Assembly (NCBI GenBank): GCA_002732015.1
Contig: PCCU01000069.1
Coordinates: 1-22,867 of the forward strand
Source: Candidatus Pelagibacterales bacterium
GTDB lineage: Bacteria > Pseudomonadota > Alphaproteobacteria > TMED109
DNA length: 22,867 nucleotides
Direction: 5' to 3'
Below the pieces are notes generated by a model. That model did not search any database. It saw nothing but the letters and a program-made list of their open reading frames with translations, and had not been told where the DNA came from. The position numbers and the translations under genes are program-made. This document shows positions 7,961 through 17,107 of this stretch, in pieces. How positions within the stretch are numbered: position 1 is the first letter of the stretch; each line of letters begins with the position of its first letter.

Positions 7961-9433
7961 TTATTTAAAATTTGTTAAAAGATTAATAGTTGAGATTTCT
8001 GTAAAGCCTAAAATTATATTCGGGTAAAGGCCAAGTAATAAAGTAAAAGCAACTAAACATAGCATTAATGATATCTCTAACCCTTTTAAATCTATTAATG
8101 CTGTTTCTATTATATCCTTATCTATAGTAAAAATTATTTTTCTTACTAGTGACATCATATAAATAGCACCTAATATTATTCCAGTAGAAACAAATATGCC
8201 AAAAATCAAGAAATTTTTAAAAATCCCTAATACTACAAGTAACTCTCCTATGAAACCAGATGTACCTGGCAAGCCAACAGAAGAAAGAACTAGTATGATA
8301 AATAAGACTGAAAAAATAGGCATACTTTTTATTAAAAGGTTATAGTCTTTTAGAATTCTAGAGCCTGTTCTCTCATATAAAATACCAATACTTAGAAATA
8401 AACCTGCAGAAACGATACCATGACTTATCATTTGAAAGAGTGATCCCTGTATACCTATTTCTGTTAAAGAAAATATACCAGCAGTAACATACCCCATATG
8501 AGCAACAGACGAATATGCAATAAGTTTTTTAATATCAGTCTGTGCAAAAGCAACTAAAGAAGTATATACAACTGCAATAGCAGATAAAAAAACTACAAAA
8601 GTTGAAAAATAGGAAGAGGCTTCTGGTAAAATTGGAAGTGAAATTCTTAGAAATGCAAAGCCTCCTACTTTTAATAAGATACCTGCTAAAATCATAGATC
8701 CAATCGTAGGGGCTTCAACATGAGCATCAGGCAACCATGTATGAAATGGCCACATCGGAACTTTTATAGCAAAGGATAAAAACATTCCAAACCATAACCA
8801 CTTTTGTATGTAAACATCAAAATAATAATTATCTAACTCAACAATTGATGTTGTATTAGATGTATATGCCATAAATATAATGGAAATTAGAAAAAAAACA
8901 GAGCCAGCTAGAGTATATAAAAAAAATTTAAATGAAGAAAAAATTCTGTTTTTTCCTCCCCATATTCCTATTATTAAAAACATTGGTATTAGCAAGCTTT
9001 CAAAAAAAATATAAAATAAAACTATATCTAAAGAACAAAATACACCTATAGTTAAAGCCTCTAAAAAAAGCATAGCAATAACAAACTCTCTCGTCCTAAA
9101 TTTAATAGAAAGTTTTGTATAAAAAAAACAAAAAGGAAATAAAAATGTTGTTAGTAGTATAAAAATAAGGGATATAGCATCAACTCCTAAGTGATAACTA
9201 ATACTAAATTTATTCAAAATTCCTTTTTTTTCAATAAACTGAAAGGCTGAATTATTGTAGTCAAACTGAATTATTAAAATAATTACAAGAACTAATTCAA
9301 CTAAGCTAGTCCATAATGCTAGCTCTCTTAAATTTTTTGATATAGCTTTTTCTTCTCCTTTTACAAATAATGCAATGATAGCACCTATTAACGGCGTAAT
9401 AATAATAGAGGATAATATAGGAAATGATACCAA
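7961..9433 (-). CDS. nuoM: NADH-quinone oxidoreductase subunit M (membrane antiporter-like)
   Basis: The 490-residue product is the middle antiporter-like subunit of complex I, with about 14 membrane helices. Channel residues are all in place: Glu145 in FFESLLIPM, Lys224 in AIKVPMWPFHTW, Lys255 in LLKVGGFAF and Glu397 in GFIGELLVV, the last corresponding to the terminal glutamate that in NuoM replaces the lysine of NuoL and NuoN. The start codon is TTG at 9433. No ATG in this frame lies nearby, the N-terminus MVSFPILSSII aligns with the usual start of alphaproteobacterial NuoM, and a modest AAGAG ribosome binding site lies just upstream. It begins 10 bases after nuoL and ends 3 bases before nuoN. 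Confidence 0.97.
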   Translation of the reverse strand: MVSFPILSSIIITPLIGAIIALFVKGEEKAISKNLRELALWTSLVELVLVIILIIQFDYNNSAFQFIEKKGILNKFSISYHLGVDAISLIFILLTTFLFPFCFFYTKLSIKFRTREFVIAMLFLEALTIGVFCSLDIVLFYIFFESLLIPMFLIIGIWGGKNRIFSSFKFFLYTLAGSVFFLISIIFMAYTSNTTSIVELDNYYFDVYIQKWLWFGMFLSFAIKVPMWPFHTWLPDAHVEAPTIGSMILAGILLKVGGFAFLRISLPILPEASSYFSTFVVFLSAIAVVYTSLVAFAQTDIKKLIAYSSVAHMGYVTAGIFSLTEIGIQGSLFQMISHGIVSAGLFLSIGILYERTGSRILKDYNLLIKSMPIFSVLFIILVLSSVGLPGTSGFIGELLVVLGIFKNFLIFGIFVSTGIILGAIYMMSLVRKIIFTIDKDIIETALIDLKGLEISLMLCLVAFTLLLGLYPNIILGFTEISTINLLTNFK

Positions 9434-9443
9434 AGTAAATCTC

Positions 9444-11360
9444 TTAATAATTCACAAAAATTAGACTAAAGAACAAAATTACACCTAAAATCATATAAGT
9501 AGCATAGCTAAATATTTTCCCATTTTGAAAATCTTTTAAATATTTAGACGAGGAATAGATTTTGTTAGATAGTCCTTTTGGACCGACTCCATCAATAATT
9601 TTTTGATCAAAAAAATGCCACAAAATTATTGCTAAATTAGATAACTTTTTAACAAATATAAAATTATAAATTTCATCAAAGTACCATTTTCTTTTTAAAA
9701 AGGTTGCAAGCATTTTAAATAAATTACTATTGATTTTTATTAAATTACTTAACTTATTGAAATATATGAAGACCATAATAGAAAAGAGCAATGCTGTAAT
9801 AATTGGTAACGCCTTGTAAAAAAAAGGAATGTGGTGAGCGCTTTCCACGAAATTAATATTTTCTTTAAAATAGATACTGTTATTCCAAAAAGTATTGTAT
9901 TTAACTATTTCATAAAAATATATTCCAGAAAAAATAGCACCTATTGATAATATTAAAACAGGGAACAACATTACTTTTGGGGCTTCTTTAACCTCAGAAA
10001 AACGTTTTAAATTTAAATTAGTTTTTCCATGAAAGGTTAAATATAACAATCTTGCAGAATATATAGAAGTCATAATTGCTCCTAAACATCCAAGATAATA
10101 AACTAAGTTACCCTCTAAATTATGCAAGGAATAAGCATATTCTAATATTAAATCTTTAGAGTAGTATCCGGAAAATGGAGGAACCCCCATTAAAGCTAAT
10201 GAACCTAATATAATTAAAAAATATGTAATTGGAATTTTTTTATAAAGGCCGCCCATTTTTTTAATATTCTGCTCGTGATGACAAACATGTATTACTGACC
10301 CTGCTGATAAAAAAAGTAATGCTTTAAAAAAAGCATGGGTAACTAGATGAAAAATACCTAAACTATATGCAGATATACCGCATGCAAAAAACATATACCC
10401 TAGTTGACTACATGTTGAATAAGCAATAATTTTCTTTATATCATCTTGCATCAAGGCAACAGATGCTGCAAAAATACATGTCACTATTCCTACATAAGTT
10501 ATAAAGCTTAAAGTGAATTCTGTTAATTCAAATAAAGGAGAGCATCTGGCAACTAAAAATATACCTGCGGTCACCATTGTTGCAGCATGTATCAAAGCTG
10601 ATACTGGAGTAGGGCCTTCCATAGCATCAGGGAGCCATACGTGTAATCCTATTTGAGCTGATTTTCCCATTGCGGCAATAAACAAAAACATCGTTATAGT
10701 AGTTAACAAGTTAACTTCTGTACCTAAAAAGTAAATTGAATTTCCTAATAATAGTTCAGCTTGTGCAAATACATCATTAAAATTCAAAGATTGAAATGAA
10801 TTATATATTAGAGCTATAGCAATTAAATAACCAAAATCTCCAACTCTGTTTACCAAAAAAGCTTTTAGTGCAGCACTTCCTGCAGAAGGTTTTGAGAAAT
10901 AGTATCCTATGAGTAAATAAGAACACAAACCTACTCCTTCCCATCCTAAAAATAATTGCAAAAAATTGTCAGCACTTACCAAAATTAACATTGCAAAAGT
11001 AAACAATGATAAATAGCAAAAAAACCTTGCTTTATAAGCATCATTAGACATATATCCTATAGAAAAAATATGTACTAATGCAGATACAGTATTTACCACA
11101 AAAAACATAATTGCTGTCAGAGGATCATAAAATATTGAAAAACTTAATTTATTTACTCCTATATTCAACCAATCATAAAGTTCATAAGTACCTGTATAAT
11201 CACTAATTTTAGTGTAACAATATATAGATAAAATAGAAGCTATACTTAAAAAGAAAGAAGATATGTTTTGTGCTACTTTATTATTTTTAAAAATAATACA
11301 AAACAAGCAAATAAAAGAACTTAAAGCAGGAAGTAAAAATATAAAAACTGGCAAACTCAT
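9444..11360 (-). CDS. nuoL: NADH-quinone oxidoreductase subunit L (distal antiporter-like, lateral helix)
   Basis: NuoL sits at the far end of the membrane arm. The 638-residue product keeps the proton-channel charges: Glu141 in GWEGVGLCSYLL, Lys233 in MGKSAQIGLHVWLPD, Lys346 in FFKALLF and Lys402 in GYYSKDLILEY. The helix 7 to 8 signature EGPTPVSALIHAATMV starts at 248. The last 110 residues contain a long amphipathic stretch (about 535 to 610) followed by one membrane helix, matching the lateral helix that runs along NuoM and NuoN and its anchoring final helix. Length is slightly above E. coli NuoL (613). The ATG is one base after the nuoK stop, and nuoM follows after 10 bases. Confidence 0.98.
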   Translation of the reverse strand: MSLPVFIFLLPALSSFICLFCIIFKNNKVAQNISSFFLSIASILSIYCYTKISDYTGTYELYDWLNIGVNKLSFSIFYDPLTAIMFFVVNTVSALVHIFSIGYMSNDAYKARFFCYLSLFTFAMLILVSADNFLQLFLGWEGVGLCSYLLIGYYFSKPSAGSAALKAFLVNRVGDFGYLIAIALIYNSFQSLNFNDVFAQAELLLGNSIYFLGTEVNLLTTITMFLFIAAMGKSAQIGLHVWLPDAMEGPTPVSALIHAATMVTAGIFLVARCSPLFELTEFTLSFITYVGIVTCIFAASVALMQDDIKKIIAYSTCSQLGYMFFACGISAYSLGIFHLVTHAFFKALLFLSAGSVIHVCHHEQNIKKMGGLYKKIPITYFLIILGSLALMGVPPFSGYYSKDLILEYAYSLHNLEGNLVYYLGCLGAIMTSIYSARLLYLTFHGKTNLNLKRFSEVKEAPKVMLFPVLILSIGAIFSGIYFYEIVKYNTFWNNSIYFKENINFVESAHHIPFFYKALPIITALLFSIMVFIYFNKLSNLIKINSNLFKMLATFLKRKWYFDEIYNFIFVKKLSNLAIILWHFFDQKIIDGVGPKGLSNKIYSSSKYLKDFQNGKIFSYATYMILGVILFFSLIFVNY

Positions 11361-11361
11361 T

Positions 11362-11670
11362 TTATCCCTTTAGTTGCTCCGCATCTTCGACTTTTATTGA
11401 ACCTCTATTTCTAAAGAATATAACTATTATGGCTAAGCCTATTGCCGCTTCAGCTGCTGCTACAGTTAAAACAAACATAGTAAATATTTGCCCCTGTAAA
11501 TTACCATGAAAATTAGAAAATGCTACTAGGTTTATATTAACTGCCAGAAGCAAAATTTCAATAGACATTAATATTATTATTATACTCCTTCTATTCAAAA
11601 AAATTCCTAACAAACCAGTACAAAATAATATCGCAGATAAAATAGTAAAATAGCTTGGTTCTAATTGCAT
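11362..11670 (-). CDS. nuoK: NADH-quinone oxidoreductase subunit K
   Basis: This 102-residue membrane subunit (MrpC/NuoK family) has three membrane helices. It carries two conserved buried glutamates, Glu38 in MSIEILLLAVN and Glu74 in AAAEAAIGLA, that form part of the E-channel linking the quinone site to the antiporter subunits; E. coli has them at 36 and 72. The C-terminus is short and charged. The ATG directly follows the nuoJ stop (TAAATG), and nuoL begins one base after its own stop, so expression is very likely coupled on both sides. Confidence 0.98.
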   Translation of the reverse strand: MQLEPSYFTILSAILFCTGLLGIFLNRRSIIIILMSIEILLLAVNINLVAFSNFHGNLQGQIFTMFVLTVAAAEAAIGLAIIVIFFRNRGSIKVEDAEQLKG

Positions 11671-12249
11671 TTATTTTTTTCCTATCTTAATTATTTCTAT
11701 TGAGTCTTTTTTTTCTCTAGAAACTTGTTCTGAAATATCTTGTCTAAGCACTCCTTCTCTTTTTCTCAAAGTCAATATTATTGCTCCTAACATTGCTACT
11801 AATAATATGCAACCTGCAATTTGAAAAGGTAAAAAGTAATTTGTATATAAAATGTTTCCTATTTCGTGAGTATTGGGAAGTTTATAAACATCTTGATTTG
11901 ATTTTTGATAAATTACATCAAGGTTAGAAAATGAAAATATTAGCTCTAGTAAAAGTATGAATGCAACTAAAACTCCTGAAAACATATATTTTTTAGCTTG
12001 TACTTTAATTTCATCTACTCCAATGTTTAACATCATAACAACAAATAAAAATAACACTGCTACAGCTCCAACATACACTATTAGTAAAATCATTGCTAAA
12101 AACTCTGCTCCTGCCAATACAAATATTCCTGCTGAATTTACAAAAGCTAATATTAAAAAAAATACAGAATGAACAGGGTTTCTAGAACTAATTACAGCCA
12201 CGCATGAAAGTACAGTAATAGATGAAAATAGAAAAAAAAATAAGTTCAT
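11671..12249 (-). CDS. nuoJ: NADH-quinone oxidoreductase subunit J
   Basis: The 192-residue product is the five-helix membrane subunit J. The conserved third helix, around IVYVGAVAVLFLFVVMML (57 to 74), includes Tyr59 and the break in the helix associated with the pi-bulge that switches during turnover in known complex I structures. The opening RNPVHSVFFLILAFVNSA (23 to 40) is also diagnostic. The C-terminal tail after about residue 163 is charged (LRKREGVLRQ and onwards) and cytoplasmic. The gene starts 13 bases after nuoI, the widest gap in the whole run if the upstream nuoB and nuoC starts are used. Codons 4 to 6 are three TTT codons within a run of nine T. Confidence 0.97.
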   Translation of the reverse strand: MNLFFFLFSSITVLSCVAVISSRNPVHSVFFLILAFVNSAGIFVLAGAEFLAMILLIVYVGAVAVLFLFVVMMLNIGVDEIKVQAKKYMFSGVLVAFILLLELIFSFSNLDVIYQKSNQDVYKLPNTHEIGNILYTNYFLPFQIAGCILLVAMLGAIILTLRKREGVLRQDISEQVSREKKDSIEIIKIGKK

Positions 12250-12262
12250 ACTTACTTAGTGG

Positions 12263-12751
12263 TTATCTATATTCAATATCAGAATTAATATTTTTATGCA
12301 AAGCTTCCTCCCATCGATCACCATTATCTAAAAGTTTTTGTTTGTTATAAATTAATTCTTCATGTGTCTCTGTAGCAAATTCATAGTTTGGCCCTTGCAC
12401 GATTGCATCAACGGGACATGCTTCCTGACACAAGCCACAGTAAATACATTTAGTCATATCAATATCATACTGGGTGGTTCTTCTACTGCCATCCTCCCTT
12501 TCCTCAGCATCAATAGTAATTGCTAAAGCAGGACATATAGCTTCACATAATTTACAAGCTATACATCTCTCCTCTCCATTTGGATACCTTCTTAAAGCAT
12601 GTTCACCTCTAAACCTAGGACTAATTTTTCCTTTTTCATAAGGATAATTTATAGTGACTGATGAGCTAAACATTCTTAAAAACGTTAAATACAAGCCTCT
12701 AACTATATCTATCAAGAATAAGGATTTAAGTATTAAATAAACTTTTTTCAT
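12263..12751 (-). CDS. nuoI: NADH-quinone oxidoreductase subunit I (two 4Fe-4S clusters, N6a and N6b)
   Basis: The 162-residue peripheral-arm subunit is a bacterial ferredoxin-type protein that passes electrons toward cluster N2 in NuoB. Two CxxCxxCxxxCP motifs are complete: Cys63, 66, 69, 73 and Cys102, 105, 108, 112. The segment before the first cluster (INYPYEKGKISPRFRGEHAL) is the standard alphaproteobacterial and mitochondrial TYKY sequence, and the N-terminal 30 residues form the amphipathic helix that lies on the membrane near NuoH. It begins 3 bases after nuoH and ends 13 bases before nuoJ. Confidence 0.98.
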   Translation of the reverse strand: MKKVYLILKSLFLIDIVRGLYLTFLRMFSSSVTINYPYEKGKISPRFRGEHALRRYPNGEERCIACKLCEAICPALAITIDAEEREDGSRRTTQYDIDMTKCIYCGLCQEACPVDAIVQGPNYEFATETHEELIYNKQKLLDNGDRWEEALHKNINSDIEYR

Positions 12752-12754
12752 AAA

Positions 12755-13774
12755 TTAACTTTCAAAATTTGGTAACAAATCAAAAAATATAAGAAATGTT
12801 GCAGTTAAAACCACCCATAAAAGTGATAAAGGAAGAAAAACTTTCCAACCTAATCTCATAAGTTGGTCATATCTAAAACGTGGCAATGTAGCTCTAACCC
12901 ATAAAAATATAAATAGTAATACACCAACCTTTAGAAAAAACCAAATAAAACCTGGAATCGCATTAAAAATTTCATTATCAAATGGCGCTAACCATCCTCC
13001 TAAAAACAAAATTGTACCCAATGAACTCATAAGTATCATTGCAGAGTATTCGCCTAAAAAGAACATAGCAAAAAGCATTGAAGAATACTCTGTAAAATAT
13101 CCTGCAACTAATGCTGACTCATCTTCTGGTAAATCAAATGGTGCTCTGTTAGTTTCTGCTAAGGCTGAAATAACAAACACTACAAACATAGGAAAAAGAG
13201 GCAATACAAACCAACAGTTTTTCTGAGCTAATACTATATTAGAAAGATTTAATGATCCCACACATAGCAATACAGTTACAATTACAAACCCTATTGAAAC
13301 CTCATAAGAAACCATTTGGGCAGCAGACCTCAATGCACCTAAAAAAGCGTATTTTGAGTTACTTGCCCATCCTGCCATAATGATACCATATATTGACAAT
13401 GAAGAGACTGCAAATAGGTATAAAATTCCTACATTAATATTTGATAATACAATATTCTCAGAAACTGGAATAACACTCCAAGCAATTAATGATAAGGAAA
13501 AAGAAATCATAGGAGCTAACACAAAAATTAGTTTGCTAGAACTAGCAGGAATAATTGTTTCCTTTGAAAATAGTTTTACTCCATCAGCAAAAGGCTGAAG
13601 TAATCCGAAAAAGCCTACAACATTTGGTCCTTTTCTGTATTGAACTAAAGCAATTACTTTTCTTTCTAAATATGTTAAAAAAGCAACTGCAATCAATAAA
13701 GGACCAATTATTGCCAGCACATATAAGACTAAAATAAAAAAATACTTTAAATTATCAAAATTAATAATTTCCAT
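12755..13774 (-). CDS. nuoH: NADH-quinone oxidoreductase subunit H (quinone-channel membrane subunit)
   Basis: NuoH joins the membrane and peripheral arms and forms most of the quinone entry tunnel. The 339-residue product has about eight membrane helices. Diagnostic stretches are LTYLERKVIALVQYRKGPN (33 to 51), GLLQPFADGVKLFSKE (57 to 72), Glu158 in SYEVSIG, and the acidic cytoplasmic loop AETNRAPFDLPEDESALVAG (206 to 225) that contacts NuoB and NuoD. The C-terminal motif WVRATLPRFRYDQLMRLGWK is intact. The ATG lies 14 bases inside the end of nuoG, and nuoI begins 3 bases after the stop. Confidence 0.98.
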   Translation of the reverse strand: MEIINFDNLKYFFILVLYVLAIIGPLLIAVAFLTYLERKVIALVQYRKGPNVVGFFGLLQPFADGVKLFSKETIIPASSSKLIFVLAPMISFSLSLIAWSVIPVSENIVLSNINVGILYLFAVSSLSIYGIIMAGWASNSKYAFLGALRSAAQMVSYEVSIGFVIVTVLLCVGSLNLSNIVLAQKNCWFVLPLFPMFVVFVISALAETNRAPFDLPEDESALVAGYFTEYSSMLFAMFFLGEYSAMILMSSLGTILFLGGWLAPFDNEIFNAIPGFIWFFLKVGVLLFIFLWVRATLPRFRYDQLMRLGWKVFLPLSLLWVVLTATFLIFFDLLPNFES

Positions 13775-15827
13775 TATTTACCTTTTTTATTTTTAGAATC
13801 TCTCTAACACAATTTGCCATATTTTCTGATGATCTTGAAATACAACATGTTTGGTAAAAATTTTTAACTAAAAAATTGTTTATTTCTGGAAATAATTTTA
13901 TATTAATATTTTTTTCTATTGCCCATTTTGATTTTTGAGATTGTTTTTCATTTCTAAGCTGAGGAAAATCATTATACATCTCTTCTAATAACTCATCATA
14001 AGTATTATACTTGATTACAGCAGAAAGTTTTTGGTCTAAAGCTTTAAATACTTTCCAGCTGTCTACTGCCAGTCCTGGTTTAGAAGTGACTATTTTAGTA
14101 AATTGTGGCCTACCTTCTAAATTTAGATATAAAGCTTTTTTCTCAGTGTAGGCACTTGTAGGAAGTACTACATCTGAATTTCCAGCAAATTTATCTCCAT
14201 TATGTCCAATATAAATAATAAATGCATTTTCTAGTTCTTCATCCTCTACCAGAAAGTCATCTGCTTCTATAAGAAACAGAACTTTTATTTTATTCTTTTT
14301 AAGAGCTTTTTTGATCTCTAAAGAAGATAGACCGTTATTGTAAGGTACAAAGCCAACTGTTAACCCACCTACTCTAGATGCATATTTGTTTAAAACATTA
14401 AAGCCATTCCAGTTTTCTCTAATTAAATTTGATTGCTGGCTTAAAATTTTAACTAATTTATGAATTTTCTCCCCTTGTTTTGTTGATAAAATACTATCTC
14501 CTAATATAACCATTGGAAAATTAGCTTTTTTAAAAAAAAGTTTTATTTTTTTCTGAATATTCTCGTCGGAAAGAAGACTAATGTCATTGCCAAGACTATT
14601 ACATTTATATGTCAAATCATCAGGAGTACTAATAGTTAAAATATCTAAATTACCGGTTAGCCATCTTTGTCTAATTCTTGAATTTAAAACAGCAGCCTCT
14701 CTTTTTGGGTCACATCCAATAATTAGCAATTTGTCAATAACATCAATTTTTTCAATACTTGAGTTAAATAACCAATCTTTTGAATTACAATATGGAACTT
14801 GAGATAGGTTAAATCTACAATCTATATTTTTTACATTAATGCCTTTGAAAAATTCTTTGGCTGTGTACATTGTTTCAGTATCTGTTAAGGAACCACTTAT
14901 TGCAGCTATTTCAGATGGATTAGTATCTTTAATTTTTTTGATTATAATTTCTAGCGCGCTTTTCCAATCACTCGAAGAGAGTTTATTTTTATTCTTAACA
15001 AAAGGCTTGTCTATCCGTTGATTTTTTAAGCCATCATAAAAAAACCTTCCTTTATCAGAAAGCCATTCTTGGTTTATTTCTTCATTTTCTCTAGGAAGTA
15101 TTCTTTTTATTTCTCCATTAAACTCATCAATTCTTACATTAGAACCTACAGCATCACTAACATCTATAGAGTCAATGTGATTGAGTTCCCATGACCTTGC
15201 AGTAAAAGCGTAGGGCTTTGAAGTTAATGCTCCTACAGGACAAAGATCAATAATATTTCCAGAAAGTTCACTTGTAATCCCACCCTCTATAGCAGAAGTA
15301 ATTTCCATACCTTCACCTCTGTTAATTGCACCTAATTCATGGGTGCCGGCTATTTCATCCATGAACCTTACACATCTAGTACAATGAATACATCTTGTCA
15401 TAACAGTTTTAATTAATGGTCCAAAATTTTTTTCATCAACCGCTCTCTTAGTATCTTCATATCTACTAGTAGATTTACCAAAGTATAGTGATTGATCTTG
15501 AAGATCGCACTCTCCACCCTGATCGCAAATTGGGCAATCTAAAGGATGATTGATTAATAAGAACTCCATTACACCTTTTCTAGCCTTCTCTACTTTTTCA
15601 GTATTAGTTTTTATTACCATTTCATTTGCGACTGGCATTGCACAGGAAGCAACAGGTTTAGGAGATTTTTCTATATCAACTAAACACATTCTGCAGTTTC
15701 CTGCTATAGACAACTTCTCATGATAACAAAATCTAGGAATTTCCTCACCTGCAACTTCACAAGCTTGCATCACTGTAGCACCCTCTGGTACTTCAACTGT
15801 TTTATTGTTTACTTTAACCTTAATCAC
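13761..15827 (-). CDS. nuoG: NADH-quinone oxidoreductase subunit G (N1b, N4, N5 iron-sulfur subunit)
   Basis: This 688-residue subunit carries electrons from NuoF to NuoI. The N-terminal 2Fe-2S ferredoxin domain has Cys34, 45, 48 and 62 (N1b). His94 with Cys98, 101 and 107 makes the unusual His-ligated N5 cluster, and Cys146, 149, 152 and 196 make N4. The remaining 480 residues are the molybdopterin-oxidoreductase-like domain, which has no cofactor in complex I. I see no extra cysteine set for cluster N7 after residue 200, as is normal in alphaproteobacteria. The start is GTG at 15827, sharing GTGA with the nuoF stop; MIKVKVNNKTVEVPEG is a standard NuoG beginning. The end overlaps nuoH by 14 bases. 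Confidence 0.97.
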   Translation of the reverse strand: MIKVKVNNKTVEVPEGATVMQACEVAGEEIPRFCYHEKLSIAGNCRMCLVDIEKSPKPVASCAMPVANEMVIKTNTEKVEKARKGVMEFLLINHPLDCPICDQGGECDLQDQSLYFGKSTSRYEDTKRAVDEKNFGPLIKTVMTRCIHCTRCVRFMDEIAGTHELGAINRGEGMEITSAIEGGITSELSGNIIDLCPVGALTSKPYAFTARSWELNHIDSIDVSDAVGSNVRIDEFNGEIKRILPRENEEINQEWLSDKGRFFYDGLKNQRIDKPFVKNKNKLSSSDWKSALEIIIKKIKDTNPSEIAAISGSLTDTETMYTAKEFFKGINVKNIDCRFNLSQVPYCNSKDWLFNSSIEKIDVIDKLLIIGCDPKREAAVLNSRIRQRWLTGNLDILTISTPDDLTYKCNSLGNDISLLSDENIQKKIKLFFKKANFPMVILGDSILSTKQGEKIHKLVKILSQQSNLIRENWNGFNVLNKYASRVGGLTVGFVPYNNGLSSLEIKKALKKNKIKVLFLIEADDFLVEDEELENAFIIYIGHNGDKFAGNSDVVLPTSAYTEKKALYLNLEGRPQFTKIVTSKPGLAVDSWKVFKALDQKLSAVIKYNTYDELLEEMYNDFPQLRNEKQSQKSKWAIEKNINIKLFPEINNFLVKNFYQTCCISRSSENMANCVREILKIKKVNNGNY

Positions 15828-17107
15828 TCTGCAGACTTTCTTAGTAAATTATCCTGTATTTTCTTTTCTATCTCATCTCTGAAATGTCTAATTAATCCTT
15901 GAACAGGCCAAGCAGCGGCATCCCCTAATGCACAAATTGTATGATTTTCAACCTGAGAACATATATCACCTAATTTGTCAATATCATCAACTCTTGCATC
16001 TCCAATACTTAACTTTCTCATCATTTTTAATATCCATCCAGTTCCTTCCCTGCATGGAGTACACTGGCCGCAACTCTCGTGATTATAAAATCTTGATAGC
16101 CTAGTAATAGCTTTTATTAAATCTGTACTTTTATCCATTACAATAACACCAGCTGTACCCAAACCGCTATTAACCGCCTTTAAGCTGTCAAAATCCATAT
16201 CCAAGTCATTACATAATGAAGAGGGAAGTAACGGAGTTGAAGAACCACCTGGAATTATTGCCTTGAGGTTTTCCCATCCTCCTCTTACGCCATTAGCATG
16301 TTTGTTAATAAGTTCTTTAACTGATATTCCCATTTCTTCTTCAACAGTACATGGTGAATTTACATGACCTGAGATACAGAAAAGCTTAGTTCCAGTATTG
16401 TTTTCTTTTCCTAAATTGGAAAACCAAGAAGACCCTCTTTTCAGTATTTCTGGAACAACTGACACAGTTTCAACGTTTGATACAGTAGTTGGACAACCAT
16501 ATAAGCCGACATTAGCAGGAAAAGGTGGTTTCAGTCTAGGTTGGCCTTTTTTACCTTCAAGACTTTCTAGTAAAGCTGATTCCTCCCCACAAATATAAGC
16601 CCCAGCACCCCTGTGTACAAAAACATCAAGATCCCAATCTGTATTTAAAATATTTTTTCCTAAAAGATTATTTTCATAGCATTCATCAATTGCTCTCTGT
16701 AAAGCATTGTATTCATTGTAAAACTCACCTCTTATATAGATGTAAGCAGTATGAGCTTGCATTGCAATTGAGGCGTAAAGTATTCCTTCTATTAATTTAA
16801 AAGGTTCGTTTCTTAATATCTCTCTATCTTTACAGGTTCCTGGCTCACTCTCATCTGCATTAATAACCACATAATGAGGCTTATTAGATAATTTTTGTGG
16901 CATAAAAGACCATTTTAAACCTGTTGGAAACCCTGCTCCTCCTCTACCTCTTAAACCAGATTTTTTTACTTCGTCTAATATCCAATCTTTTCCTTTTAGC
17001 ATTATAGTTTTTGTATCATCCCAGTCCCCTAAGCTTTTTGCTACTTTTAAACCAGCTCCAGAAAAACCATAAATATTTTTAAAAATCTTGTCTTTTTCAT
17101 TTAGCAT
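15824..17107 (-). CDS. nuoF: NADH-quinone oxidoreductase subunit F (NADH- and FMN-binding)
   Basis: NuoF is the entry point of complex I: it oxidises NADH with FMN and passes electrons to cluster N3. The 427-residue product has the glycine-rich NADH site GRGGAGFPTG at 54 to 63, the FMN-contacting segment NADESEPGTCKDR at 83 to 95, a second nucleotide-site motif GAGAYICGEE at 167 to 176, and the N3 ligands Cys346, 349, 352 and 392 (SCGQCTPCREG and TICALGD). Length is that of the alphaproteobacterial and mitochondrial 51-kDa subunit. The ATG overlaps the end of nuoE by 11 bases, and its TGA stop overlaps nuoG. Confidence 0.98.
   Translation of the reverse strand: MLNEKDKIFKNIYGFSGAGLKVAKSLGDWDDTKTIMLKGKDWILDEVKKSGLRGRGGAGFPTGLKWSFMPQKLSNKPHYVVINADESEPGTCKDREILRNEPFKLIEGILYASIAMQAHTAYIYIRGEFYNEYNALQRAIDECYENNLLGKNILNTDWDLDVFVHRGAGAYICGEESALLESLEGKKGQPRLKPPFPANVGLYGCPTTVSNVETVSVVPEILKRGSSWFSNLGKENNTGTKLFCISGHVNSPCTVEEEMGISVKELINKHANGVRGGWENLKAIIPGGSSTPLLPSSLCNDLDMDFDSLKAVNSGLGTAGVIVMDKSTDLIKAITRLSRFYNHESCGQCTPCREGTGWILKMMRKLSIGDARVDDIDKLGDICSQVENHTICALGDAAAWPVQGLIRHFRDEIEKKIQDNLLRKSAE

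Noticed and set aside
13380..13737. Two plus-strand open frames opposite nuoH
   Set aside because: Both are antisense to a well-conserved gene and resemble no family; they are expected by chance in AT-rich DNA on the reverse of a membrane protein gene.
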